From contig CAJXLB010000010.1 of NCBI GenBank assembly GCA_913055905.1, forward strand, positions 1 through 64,000: a stretch of DNA of 64,000 nucleotides, given 5' to 3'. Below the pieces are notes generated by a model. That model saw nothing but the letters and a program-made list of their open reading frames with translations, had not been told where the DNA came from and made no database searches. A program made the translations under genes and the position numbers. This DNA is from an uncultured Winogradskyella sp. GTDB taxonomy: Bacteria; Bacteroidota; Bacteroidia; Flavobacteriales; Flavobacteriaceae. Shown here piece after piece: positions 51,337-60,490 of this stretch (position 1 is its first letter; every line of letters begins with the position of its first letter).

Positions 51337-52968
51337 ATGACCAAAAAGAAATCTTCGGCCACAAATCTTCAGCTACCGTACAATTTTGATGTACGCTGGG
51401 AAGAGCTTATGGAAAATAAAGATTTCGTAAAGATATTTCTATCAGATGTTCTCGAGAATTACATTGTTAAACAGCGTTGGTACGGTGGAAAATCGAGTAA
51501 ACTTAAATATATAGAGCTCGCGCAATATTTCAGAATTCAAAAAAATGAAGAGGTCTATTATGGCCTCATTTTGGAGGTTAACTTCGAGGAAGCCTTTTAC
51601 CAACATTACTTTATTCCCATAGCCTTTGTGTCTGATGAAAGCTTTGCCAAAGACGACCGTATTTTACCCATAAGCATTCAGAACCAAGAAGGTTATATCA
51701 TAGATGCCATAAATCTCGAAGCCTTTAGGAAAGTAGTCTTTGAGCGCATTCTTACCGCGGCACCTATAGACAAAACTCCAGTGCAGTACCATAAAAGTAC
51801 CATATTTAAGGATTGCGAATATGAATCCTCTCGGTTTATGGGAATGGAGCAAAGTAACACCTCCATTGTTTACAATGAGAAATACGTTTTAAAATTTTTT
51901 AGACGTATTTATGCCGATAGAAATCCCGACTATGAAATGAGCCGATTTTTATCGGAAACCAAGGATTTTAAAAACACTCCAGCTTATTTGGGAAGTGTGC
52001 AAATTAAAGACCACGAAAACGTAAACATCACCATAGCTCTTATGCAAGAAATGGTGCCCAATCAAGGTGATGCATGGGATTACATGCTCAAGGAGTTACA
52101 TAAGGTCTTCAGTAATTTAGAGTATAAAGGAATAAATATAGACGCCCTCCCGCAAACGCAACAATTTGAAAGATTAGATATTAGGGACATTCCTCCCCAA
52201 ATCATCGATTGGGCTGGACTCAATATCTTTACTAAAATTCAAAAATTGGCCCAACGAACGGCCGAAATGCACATCGCCTTAGGTTCGGAATTTGAAGATA
52301 CGGCCTTTACGCCAACGCGATTTAATGGAGATTATACGGTTTGGTTAAAGAATAGGTTGCTCTACCAATTTCAAAACAGGTTGAATTCCGTAGAGAATAA
52401 CATGCACAAACTAGAGGGATTGGCACTAGAATTGGCTCAAGAATTTTTGGAAAAGAAAAACGAGATAAGAAAGCGTTTTGTCAATTTTGACTGGACCAAA
52501 CTCAAAGGAGAACGGTTACGCGTGCATGGCGACTATCACTTGGGGCAAATTTTGGTAAAGGATGATGATTTTTATATTCTGGACTTTGAAGGAGAGCCAG
52601 AGAGCACCATTAGGGATAGAAAAGTGAAGCAGCCACCTTTGAAAGATGTGGCCGGATTGTTTCGTTCGTTTCATTACGCGATTTACGCTACCATATTCAA
52701 TAATTTAGATAAATACCAACATGACCAAGAGCAGCTGTTTAAGGCAGGCGAAATCTTATACCAGTATCTTATAGGTTTATTTTTAGGGACTTACGTTGTG
52801 GTCATTCAAGATGCAAATATTAATATTGGCTATCAGCAAGAGCGTGTTTTCCTTTTAAAATATTGTCTGTTAGAGAAAGCAGTTTACGAATTGGGTTACG
52901 AACTTAACTCTAGGCCACGATGGGCCGTCATTCCATTAAAGGGAATTTCAAATATTATCAACCACTAG
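51337..52968 (+). CDS. Maltokinase (Mak/Pep2)
   Basis: 543 residues. Aminoglycoside-phosphotransferase-type kinase fold. N-terminal cap (about 50-185, VKQRWYGGKSSKLKY), catalytic loop RVHGDYHLGQIL near 398, and metal-binding ILDFEGEPES near 420. It phosphorylates maltose to maltose-1-phosphate, the GlgE donor, with ATP. In mycobacteria it acts with trehalose synthase TreS; no treS is in this window. It is not fused to TreS here. Followed directly by glgB, whose best start lies five bases after the kinase stop. Confidence 0.88.
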   Translation: MTKKKSSATNLQLPYNFDVRWEELMENKDFVKIFLSDVLENYIVKQRWYGGKSSKLKYIELAQYFRIQKNEEVYYGLILEVNFEEAFYQHYFIPIAFVSDESFAKDDRILPISIQNQEGYIIDAINLEAFRKVVFERILTAAPIDKTPVQYHKSTIFKDCEYESSRFMGMEQSNTSIVYNEKYVLKFFRRIYADRNPDYEMSRFLSETKDFKNTPAYLGSVQIKDHENVNITIALMQEMVPNQGDAWDYMLKELHKVFSNLEYKGINIDALPQTQQFERLDIRDIPPQIIDWAGLNIFTKIQKLAQRTAEMHIALGSEFEDTAFTPTRFNGDYTVWLKNRLLYQFQNRLNSVENNMHKLEGLALELAQEFLEKKNEIRKRFVNFDWTKLKGERLRVHGDYHLGQILVKDDDFYILDFEGEPESTIRDRKVKQPPLKDVAGLFRSFHYAIYATIFNNLDKYQHDQEQLFKAGEILYQYLIGLFLGTYVVVIQDANINIGYQQERVFLLKYCLLEKAVYELGYELNSRPRWAVIPLKGISNIINH

Positions 52969-52973
52969 AATTT

Positions 52974-54884
52974 ATGTCAGAAGTTATTGCACACAGTTTA
53001 TTTACGGATTTTGATATTGATTTATTTAAATCTGGAAAACATTACCGTCTTTACGAAAAATTCGGTTCCCACATTATTACCGTCAATGGTGTAGAAGGAA
53101 CATATTTTGCGGTTTGGGCTCCGAGCGCCAAAGCCGTATCAGTAATAGGAGATTTTAATTACTGGTTGGAAGGCGACCACAAACTCAATGTGCGCTGGGA
53201 TGAGAGTGGTATTTGGGAGGGCTTTATCCCAGGAGTAGGTAAAGGAAATATCTATAAATATAAAATTCAAAGTCATCATAACGATATAAAGACAGAAAAG
53301 GCCGATCCTTATGCGCGACGTAATGAGCACCCACCGAAAACAGCTTCTGTGGTTTGGGAAGACAATTACAAGTGGAAAGACTCCAAATGGATGAAATCCC
53401 GTAAAGAGAACAATGCGCTGGATGCACCGTTTTCCGTTTACGAAGTTCATTTAGGCTCTTGGCGAAAAAAGATGGAGGAGAATAGGTCCTTATCCTATGC
53501 CGAACTTGCCGAGGATTTGGTAGCCTACGTTAAGGACATGAATTTTACGCATGTAGAACTCATGCCCATTATGGAATATCCTTACGATCCATCTTGGGGT
53601 TATCAGCTTACGGGCTATTTTGCACCAACGGCACGCTTTGGTTATCCTGATGAATTCAAACTATTGGTAGATAAATTGCATCAAAACGGCATCGGTATTA
53701 TTTTGGATTGGGTACCGTCACATTTCCCTGAAGACGCTCATGGTCTTGGGTTTTTCGATAATTCTCATCTGTACGAACATCCAGACAGAAGAAAGGGCTA
53801 TCACCCAGACTGGAAGAGTTTGATTTTTAATTACGGACGCAATGAGGTAAAATCTTTCCTTATAAGTAATGCGCTTTTTTGGTTAGACCAATATCATGCC
53901 GATGGGTTGCGTGTAGACGCTGTGGCATCCATGCTGTTCCTCGATTATAGTAGGGAAGAGGGCGAATGGGAGCCAAATATGTTTGGCGGACGCGAAAATC
54001 TTGAAGCCATAGCTTTTATGAGAGAAATGAATGAAGCGGTTTATAGTGCTTTTCCGGACATACAAACCATTGCTGAGGAATCTACTTCGTTTCCCATGGT
54101 GTCCAAGCCAACCTATATCGGAGGTTTAGGTTTTGGTATGAAATGGATGATGGGTTGGATGCATGATACGCTACAATATTTTGCAAAAGAACCTGTGTAC
54201 CGTAAGCACCATCAAAACGATTTAACCTTTTCAATGACTTATGCTTTTACTGAGAACTTTATGCTACCGCTAAGTCATGACGAAGTCGTTTACGGAAAAC
54301 GTTCCATCTTGGGCCGAATGCCTGGTGACGAATGGCAGCGCTTTGCCAATTTGAGATTGCTTTATGGTTATATGTTTACACACCCAGGGACTAAGCTATT
54401 GTTTCAAGGGGCAGAATTTGGACAAAGTGAGGAATGGAATTTTCAACAAAGCTTAGATTGGCATTTGTTACAATATGAACCGCATAAGGGCGTACAAGCC
54501 TTAATTAAGGACCTTAATACATTCTACAAAAAGGAACCTGCACTGTTTGAGAAACAATTTTCTGGAGAAGGATTTGAATGGATAGATTATAATGATGCCG
54601 AAAATTCTGTATTGGTCTATATGCGAAAAGGAAATGACCCTAAAGATGATCTCATAATAGCCTGTAATATGACACCAGTTCCAAGAGAAAACTACCGCAT
54701 GGGCATACCTAGAAAGGGCAAGCTTAAAGAGGTATTTAATAGCGACTTAAAAAAATATTTTGGAAGTGGTAACTACAAGAACAAAATGAAAACGTCTAAA
54801 GCCGAGCCATGGCAATTCAGGGATAATTCTGTAGAAATCAATATTCCACCTTTAGGAATGTTAGTATTTAAATATGCCAAGTAA
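52974..54884 (+). CDS. glgB: 1,4-alpha-glucan branching enzyme GlgB
   Basis: 636 residues from MSEVIAHSLF at 52974; the frame opens earlier at 52920 but that overlaps the maltokinase gene. CBM48 module about 40-130 (YFAVWAPSAKAVSVIGDFN), GH13 barrel with DGLRVDAVASML (nucleophile Asp), TIAEEST (acid/base Glu) and LSHDEVVYGK. It moves glucan segments to alpha-1,6 branches. The family is shorter than E. coli GlgB (about 728) by an N-terminal module. It acts on the linear chains made by GlgE. Confidence 0.95.
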   Translation: MSEVIAHSLFTDFDIDLFKSGKHYRLYEKFGSHIITVNGVEGTYFAVWAPSAKAVSVIGDFNYWLEGDHKLNVRWDESGIWEGFIPGVGKGNIYKYKIQSHHNDIKTEKADPYARRNEHPPKTASVVWEDNYKWKDSKWMKSRKENNALDAPFSVYEVHLGSWRKKMEENRSLSYAELAEDLVAYVKDMNFTHVELMPIMEYPYDPSWGYQLTGYFAPTARFGYPDEFKLLVDKLHQNGIGIILDWVPSHFPEDAHGLGFFDNSHLYEHPDRRKGYHPDWKSLIFNYGRNEVKSFLISNALFWLDQYHADGLRVDAVASMLFLDYSREEGEWEPNMFGGRENLEAIAFMREMNEAVYSAFPDIQTIAEESTSFPMVSKPTYIGGLGFGMKWMMGWMHDTLQYFAKEPVYRKHHQNDLTFSMTYAFTENFMLPLSHDEVVYGKRSILGRMPGDEWQRFANLRLLYGYMFTHPGTKLLFQGAEFGQSEEWNFQQSLDWHLLQYEPHKGVQALIKDLNTFYKKEPALFEKQFSGEGFEWIDYNDAENSVLVYMRKGNDPKDDLIIACNMTPVPRENYRMGIPRKGKLKEVFNSDLKKYFGSGNYKNKMKTSKAEPWQFRDNSVEINIPPLGMLVFKYAK

Positions 54885-55023
54885 ATGGCATGGAAAAAAG
54901 GCTTTATGGGAACCATACAATAACTAAAACGTTATAGTTAGTAACTCATCGAAAATACAATCCTGTAGTCTTTTAGAAGTTCAATTTTTTCCGTTTTTTT
55001 ACACGATTTTATAAAATCGTGCT

Positions 55024-57429
55024 ATGATAGTAAACACAGAACTAGAGAACAAGGGAAATCAGTTTCCTTCCAAAATTATAGATTTTAAAAAGGATGTAGA
55101 TAAGCTCTATTTTTCTACAAGCAATGATGTTATTCTAGAGCTCACGGTAGTTAGGGATAGTGTCCTAAGGTTCAGATATACTACCGTTGGTAATTTTGAC
55201 AATGACTTTTCTTATGCCATTACAAAATATGCCAGTATTGGTTTCAATAAATTGGAAATTGAGGAAAAAACAGATTGTTTTGAAATTGAAACCTCAAAAT
55301 TGCGTTGTGAAATCTCCAAGGAAAGTCTTCGGGTTTCTATTTATGATGTAAAGGATAATTTTCTCATCAACCAAGATGAAATAGGTTTTCATTGGGAAGA
55401 GAGCTATGAATATGGTGGTAACATCGTAAAGATGAGCAAAATATCCAATGATGGTGAGAGCTATTATGGCCTTGGTGATAAACCAAATCATTCTAATTTA
55501 AAAGGTAAGCGTTATAAGAACTGGGTAACGGATTCTTATGCTTATGGCAGAGATACCGATCCTATTTACAAGGCTATTCCGTTTTATACCGGCTTACATC
55601 ATAATAAGGCCTATGGTATTTTCTTTGACAATACCTTTATGTCGTCTTTTGACTTTGCGCATGAAAGACGAAATGTAACAAGTTTCTGGGCTCAAGGTGG
55701 AGAAATGAATTATTACTTTATCTATGGTCCAAAAATGAACGATGTTGTTGAAAGTTACACGGATCTAACAGGAAAACCCCATCAACTACCTCCACTTTGG
55801 GCTTTAGGCTTTCATCAATGTAAATGGAGCTATTATCCTGAAAGTAAGGTAAAGGAAATCACGTCAACGTTTAGAAAATTACAGATTCCCTGTGATGCCA
55901 TTTACTTGGATATCGATTATATGGATGGTTTTAGATGTTTTACTTGGAACAAGGAGTATTTTCCAGATCCTAAGCGAATGGTAAAGGAATTGGCGGAAGA
56001 TGGTTTTAAAACAGTGGCCATTATAGATCCGGGAATCAAGATTGATAAGGACTATGAGGTTTTTAAAGAAGGTCTGGAGCAAGATTTTTATTGCAAACGA
56101 GCCGATGGTGCCTATATGAAAGGAAAAGTCTGGCCAGGGGAATGTTATTTCCCTGATTTTACCAATCCTGAAGTTAGGGATTGGTGGTCTGGTTTGTTTA
56201 AAGAACTCATTGAAGACATTGGCATAAAAGGTGTTTGGAACGATATGAATGAACCTGCTGTTATGGAGGTGCCGAATAAAACATTTCCAGATGATGTAAG
56301 ACACGACTATGATGGTAATCCTTGCAGCCATAGAAAGGCTCATAATATTTATGGCATGCAAATGGCAAGAGCGACCTACCAAGGACTAAAAAAATACAGC
56401 TATCCTAAGCGTCCTTTCGTAATTACGAGAGCAGCCTACTCAGGGACACAACGGTATACGTCTACATGGACTGGTGATAACGTTGCTACTTGGGAGCATT
56501 TGTGGATTGCCAACATCCAAGCTCAGCGCATGGCCATGTCTGGTTTTGGGTTTGTAGGTAGTGATATTGGTGGTTTTGCAGAGCAGCCTTCAGGAGAATT
56601 ATTTGCGCGGTGGGTGCAGCTTGGAGCCTTCCACCCGTTCTTTAGAGTTCATTCTTCAGGTGATCATGGTGATCAAGAACCTTGGGCTTTTGACGAGGAC
56701 GTTACCGATATTGTTAGAAAATTTATTGAGCTGCGCTACCAGTTATTACCTTATTTGTACACTGCTTTTTGGAATTATGCGGATCATGGTACGCCACTTT
56801 TAAAGTCTTTGGTGTTGTACGACCAAGAAGATGTGCAAACCCATTACAGAACGGATGAATTTATTTTTGGAGAGCAAATACTGGTTTGCCCTATTCAGGA
56901 GCCCAATGCTAAAGGTCGTAGAATGTATGTGCCTCGAGGTAATTGGTACAATTTTTGGACAGATGAAGTGATTAAAGGAGGAAAAGAAATGTGGGTAGAT
57001 GCTGATATAGATAGCATGCCTTTATTTGTTAAGGAGGGAGCTATAATTCCTAAGTTTCCTGTTCAGCAATATGTAGGTGAAAAAGAAATAACCGAGATAA
57101 CATTAGACGTCTATTACAAAGAAGGTAAGGAAAAAAGTGAATTATACAGCGATGCTAATGATGGCTACGATTATACCAAAGGACGTTATAGCCTAAGAAC
57201 ATTCAGTCTCACTGGACGTAAGGACGAGCTGATTATTAATCAGCATAAAGAAGGGAAGTTCATGACGACTTACGAAACGTTTAAAATCAACATTCATGGT
57301 TTACCTTTTGACATTGGAGAGATTCAACTCGATAATGAGGAAGTGTCCTTAGATGCTCTATCGGCCAATGGTATTCAAACTTTTGTAGTTGATAAGAACT
57401 TTTCAGAATTACACTTTATTTCTAAATAA
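55024..57429 (+). CDS. GH31 alpha-glucosidase
   Basis: 801 residues. N-terminal DUF4968/galactose mutarotase-like beta domain to about 240, then the GH31 barrel with the nucleophile motif KGVWNDMNEPAVM near 400, the acid/base in TGDNVATWEHLW near 485 and HPFFRVHSSGD; a C-terminal beta region from about 620. No signal peptide, so it is cytoplasmic or exported by another way. It releases glucose from non-reducing ends of glucans. It closes the glucan cluster, separated from glgB by 139 bases, and may recycle chains or take part in maltose use. Confidence 0.93.
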   Translation: MIVNTELENKGNQFPSKIIDFKKDVDKLYFSTSNDVILELTVVRDSVLRFRYTTVGNFDNDFSYAITKYASIGFNKLEIEEKTDCFEIETSKLRCEISKESLRVSIYDVKDNFLINQDEIGFHWEESYEYGGNIVKMSKISNDGESYYGLGDKPNHSNLKGKRYKNWVTDSYAYGRDTDPIYKAIPFYTGLHHNKAYGIFFDNTFMSSFDFAHERRNVTSFWAQGGEMNYYFIYGPKMNDVVESYTDLTGKPHQLPPLWALGFHQCKWSYYPESKVKEITSTFRKLQIPCDAIYLDIDYMDGFRCFTWNKEYFPDPKRMVKELAEDGFKTVAIIDPGIKIDKDYEVFKEGLEQDFYCKRADGAYMKGKVWPGECYFPDFTNPEVRDWWSGLFKELIEDIGIKGVWNDMNEPAVMEVPNKTFPDDVRHDYDGNPCSHRKAHNIYGMQMARATYQGLKKYSYPKRPFVITRAAYSGTQRYTSTWTGDNVATWEHLWIANIQAQRMAMSGFGFVGSDIGGFAEQPSGELFARWVQLGAFHPFFRVHSSGDHGDQEPWAFDEDVTDIVRKFIELRYQLLPYLYTAFWNYADHGTPLLKSLVLYDQEDVQTHYRTDEFIFGEQILVCPIQEPNAKGRRMYVPRGNWYNFWTDEVIKGGKEMWVDADIDSMPLFVKEGAIIPKFPVQQYVGEKEITEITLDVYYKEGKEKSELYSDANDGYDYTKGRYSLRTFSLTGRKDELIINQHKEGKFMTTYETFKINIHGLPFDIGEIQLDNEEVSLDALSANGIQTFVVDKNFSELHFISK

Positions 57430-57507
57430 ATTCAGTTGATTTTGTTTAGAGCTACTTGATTGATATGGAACGAATTTTGTATTTTTCAAAATCAAAAAAA
57501 AAAGATT

Positions 57508-58335
57508 ATGGATATAAAAAAGAACCTGCTAGCCTTTGGATTGTTGACTATGGTCCTAGCTTGCGCAACAAATCCTTTCACGGGCAAGAAAACCATGGCC
57601 TTTGTGTCTAACGATCAATTATTTCCAGCGGCATTTGCTCAATACAATCAGGTACTTACTGAAAATAAAGTCATTACTGGCACAGCCGATGCTGAAATGA
57701 TTACTCGGGTAGGAGAGCGCATCGCAGTTGCAGCGGAACGTTGGTTAAGTGCAAACGGTTATCAAGGTTATCTAGATGATTATAAATGGGAATACAAACT
57801 TATAGAATCTGAGCAGGTTAATGCTTGGTGTATGCCTGGGGGAAAAATAGCGTTCTACACAGGAATCTTACCAATAGCTGAAAATGAAACAGGAATAGCA
57901 GCTATTATGGGACACGAGGTAGCTCACGCTCTTGCAAACCACGGTCAGCAGCGTATGAGTGCCGCTTACATTCAGCAAGGATTGGCGGTGGCTGGTAATA
58001 TTGCCTTGGCAAATGACCAACAGGCCTTAAATATTTTTAACCAATCTTATGGAGTTGTATCCAACGTTGGTGGTATGCTGCCCTTTAGTAGAAGCCACGA
58101 AACCGAAGCAGACAAGATCGGAGTCTATTTAATGGCAATTGCAGGCTATAATCCGGATGAGGCTGCGAATTTATGGGAGCGTATGAAGGCGAAAAGTGGA
58201 GGTCAAGCACCTCCAGAGTTTATGAGTACACACCCAAGTAATGACTCTAGAATCCAAAACTTGAAAGCTCTTGCCCCTAAGGCCAAAGAGGAAGCCAAAA
58301 AGTTTGGGATCAATTCATTTAGACCGATAAATTAA
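57508..58335 (+). CDS. M48 family metallopeptidase, lipoprotein
   Basis: 275 residues from MDIKKNLLAF at 57508; the ATG at 57460 would place 16 extra residues before the signal and is rejected. Lipobox TMVLAC near residue 18. M48 zinc site GHEVAHALANHG near 140, and the third ligand region SRSHETEADKIG near 205. M48 exported peptidases such as BepA act in outer-membrane protein quality control; this shorter form lacks the TPR tail of BepA. Monocistronic, closed by the terminator at 58361. Confidence 0.9.
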   Translation: MDIKKNLLAFGLLTMVLACATNPFTGKKTMAFVSNDQLFPAAFAQYNQVLTENKVITGTADAEMITRVGERIAVAAERWLSANGYQGYLDDYKWEYKLIESEQVNAWCMPGGKIAFYTGILPIAENETGIAAIMGHEVAHALANHGQQRMSAAYIQQGLAVAGNIALANDQQALNIFNQSYGVVSNVGGMLPFSRSHETEADKIGVYLMAIAGYNPDEAANLWERMKAKSGGQAPPEFMSTHPSNDSRIQNLKALAPKAKEEAKKFGINSFRPIN

Positions 58336-58360
58336 TACAAATAATTATTCAGTATTTTAG

Positions 58361-58387
58361 AAGCTGTTCTCAGGAACAGCTTTTTTT
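58361..58387 (+). terminator. Terminator just before the MFS gene
   Basis: Arms AAGCTGTTC (58361-58369) and GAACAGCTT (58374-58382) with loop TCAG, then T to 58387. It ends 10 bases before the ATG of the next gene, leaving no room for a promoter after it. Confidence 0.88.
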
Positions 58388-58396
58388 ACTTAACAC

Positions 58397-59698
58397 ATGA
58401 ACGATATTAAAAAAGGAAGTCCTAAACTTCTTAATGCTTGGGCGTTTTATGATTGGGCAAATTCGGTATACACCTTAACCATTGCGTCTTCAATTTTCCC
58501 AATATTTTATTCGGCACTGTTTATAACGGAAATAAAGAAAATTACTGCTTTTGGATACGAATTTAAAAGTACCGCCTTAATTACCTTCGTTACAGCTTTT
58601 ACATTTATGGTTGTGGCAGTTCTATCTCCAATATTATCAGGAATAGCGGATTATGTAGGTAACAAAAAGAATTTTATGAAGTTTTTTTGCTACCTGGGTT
58701 CAATAGGCTGTGTTGGTCTTTATTGGTTTAGCTTAGAGCGTATACATTTAAGTCTCTTGTTTTATTTCATGGGATTAATTGGCTATTGGGGAAGTTTGGT
58801 TTTCTATAACTCTTATTTACCTGATATTGCTTTTGAAGAACAACAGGATAAAGTAAGTGCAAAGGGATTTGCCATGGGATATATTGGCAGTGTCTTGCTC
58901 CTTATTTTAAATTTAGCCATGGTTATGAGCCAAGATGAAGGCGCCGAAAAAATGCAAATGATGCGTTACTCCTTCGTAACGGTAGGTATTTGGTGGGCCT
59001 TATTTAGCCAGTACACCTTTAAGGTTTTGCCAAAAGGTGTTTCTTCTGGGCATAAGGTGACCAAGGAGATTTTGTTTCATGGGTTTAAGGAATTAAAAGG
59101 GGTTTGGAAACAACTAAAGGAAGACTTAAGGCTGAAGCGCTATTTATATGCCTTTTTTGTTTTTAGTATGGCCGTACAGACTATAATGCTGGTAGCTGTA
59201 TATTTTGGTGAAGAGGAAATTAATTGGGGCAGTACCGAAGCTAAAACCACTGGGCTCATAGTGAGTATATTGGTTATTCAGCTCGTGGCTATCGTGGGCG
59301 CTATTTTAACGTCAAGGGCATCTTCTAAATTTGGAAATATCAAAACATTGATTATCACAAATTTTATTTGGATGTCTTTATGTGTTTATGCCTATTTCAT
59401 GAAGAGTCCAGTGCAATTTTACATTGCAGCTGGTTTAGTTGGTTTGGTTATGGGCGGCATTCAGTCCTTAGCACGTTCTACCTATTCTAAATTTTTACCG
59501 CAAACCGAAGATACCACATCCTTCTTTAGCTTTTATGATGTCGCCGAAAAAATAGGAATCGTTATAGGCATGCTCATTTACGGATTTATAGACCAGATAA
59601 CGGGAAGCATGCGAAACTCCATCTTATTCCTGGTTTTGATTTTTTTGTTTGGGATTATTTTGTTGTTTAGGGTTCCAAAACACAGAATAAAGGACTAA
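58397..59698 (+). CDS. MFS transporter, UMF1 / Atg22-like
   Basis: 433 residues with about 12 membrane helices. N-terminal NAWAFYDWANSVYTL and later GGIQSLARSTYSKFLP are typical of the UMF1 (vacuole effluxer Atg22-like) group of the major facilitator superfamily. Substrate unknown in bacteria. The only credible start is ATG 58397, 10 bases after a strong terminator hairpin, so transcription must come from before the hairpin or the hairpin attenuates expression. Closed by the hairpin at 59701. Confidence 0.88.
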   Translation: MNDIKKGSPKLLNAWAFYDWANSVYTLTIASSIFPIFYSALFITEIKKITAFGYEFKSTALITFVTAFTFMVVAVLSPILSGIADYVGNKKNFMKFFCYLGSIGCVGLYWFSLERIHLSLLFYFMGLIGYWGSLVFYNSYLPDIAFEEQQDKVSAKGFAMGYIGSVLLLILNLAMVMSQDEGAEKMQMMRYSFVTVGIWWALFSQYTFKVLPKGVSSGHKVTKEILFHGFKELKGVWKQLKEDLRLKRYLYAFFVFSMAVQTIMLVAVYFGEEEINWGSTEAKTTGLIVSILVIQLVAIVGAILTSRASSKFGNIKTLIITNFIWMSLCVYAYFMKSPVQFYIAAGLVGLVMGGIQSLARSTYSKFLPQTEDTTSFFSFYDVAEKIGIVIGMLIYGFIDQITGSMRNSILFLVLIFLFGIILLFRVPKHRIKD

Positions 59699-59700
59699 AA

Positions 59701-59725
59701 AAAGCCGCTGATTAGCGGCCTTTTT
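59701..59725. terminator. Terminator between MFS gene and GIN-domain gene
   Basis: Arms GCCGCT (59704-59709) and AGCGGC (59714-59719) with loop GATT, preceded by A and followed by T, so it can serve both converging genes. Confidence 0.85.
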
Positions 59726-59743
59726 ATGACATGGATTTGTTAT

Positions 59744-60469
59744 CTAGGATTTAATACTGCCTGAACCAGATATGGTGGTATTTTTGGTTTTAGGATTTCC
59801 AGAATATATAATATCGCCAGAACCCGAAATACGACCGTTTAAATGACCTGAACAAAAGACTTTGGCCGTACCAGAGCCAGAGATAGTGGCATCAACATCT
59901 TCACCACGCAGGTTTTCGCCATCAAAGTCTCCAGAACCAGCAATGACAACATTTAAATTGGTAGAAGTACCACTAATTTTAATGTCTCCAGAGCCTGCAA
60001 TTTTTACGTGAGTCTTGGAGGCAGAAATAGCCAATTCAATATCGCCAGAACCGGCAAGTGCAACCTCTAAATCATCCGAACTTAGGGCTCCGGAGCTAGT
60101 AATATCACCCGAGCCCGCAAGTGCTACAAGGTTGAGTTGCTCGTAAGGCACCGTAATGACCAATCTGCGTGTTGGCTTTAGATTGTATCCATCCTTTACC
60201 TTGATGATGAGGTTGTCTTCAGAAATTTTAGTTTCAATATATTCCAAAAGGTTAGACTCACCTTCTAAGGTAATGGTTCCTTCTGAGCCCTCAATAAGTC
60301 TCACATCCATTGATCCAGCAACCTTGACGCCTTCATAATCAGCTACAGATCTTGTTGTTGAACTCATATTGCCATTGCCTCTTACTTTTTCTCCACTTCC
60401 CCATTGGGCGCAGGATAGGGCAGAGCACATTATTGAAATAGCCAAGGACCAAAGTTTTAAATTTTTCAT
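59744..60469 (-). CDS. GIN (DUF2807) domain secreted protein
   Basis: 241 residues. Signal with possible lipobox MCSALSC near 20. The DUF2807 head GIN domain spans about 35-230: a repeated pattern of GSGDI (at least six: AGSGDI, SGSGTA, SGSGDI, SGSGSI) gives a parallel beta-helix-like ladder. The family is a putative autotransporter or adhesin-like surface protein. It is the last gene of the ECF sigma operon, 21 bases after the preceding gene. Confidence 0.88.
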   Translation of the reverse strand: MKNLKLWSLAISIMCSALSCAQWGSGEKVRGNGNMSSTTRSVADYEGVKVAGSMDVRLIEGSEGTITLEGESNLLEYIETKISEDNLIIKVKDGYNLKPTRRLVITVPYEQLNLVALAGSGDITSSGALSSDDLEVALAGSGDIELAISASKTHVKIAGSGDIKISGTSTNLNVVIAGSGDFDGENLRGEDVDATISGSGTAKVFCSGHLNGRISGSGDIIYSGNPKTKNTTISGSGSIKS

Positions 60470-60490
60470 AGTTTTTGTTTTAAATATTGA

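Noticed and set aside
55879-56382. 167-codon antisense frame in the GH31 gene
   Set aside because: Shadow frame over the GH31 catalytic domain.
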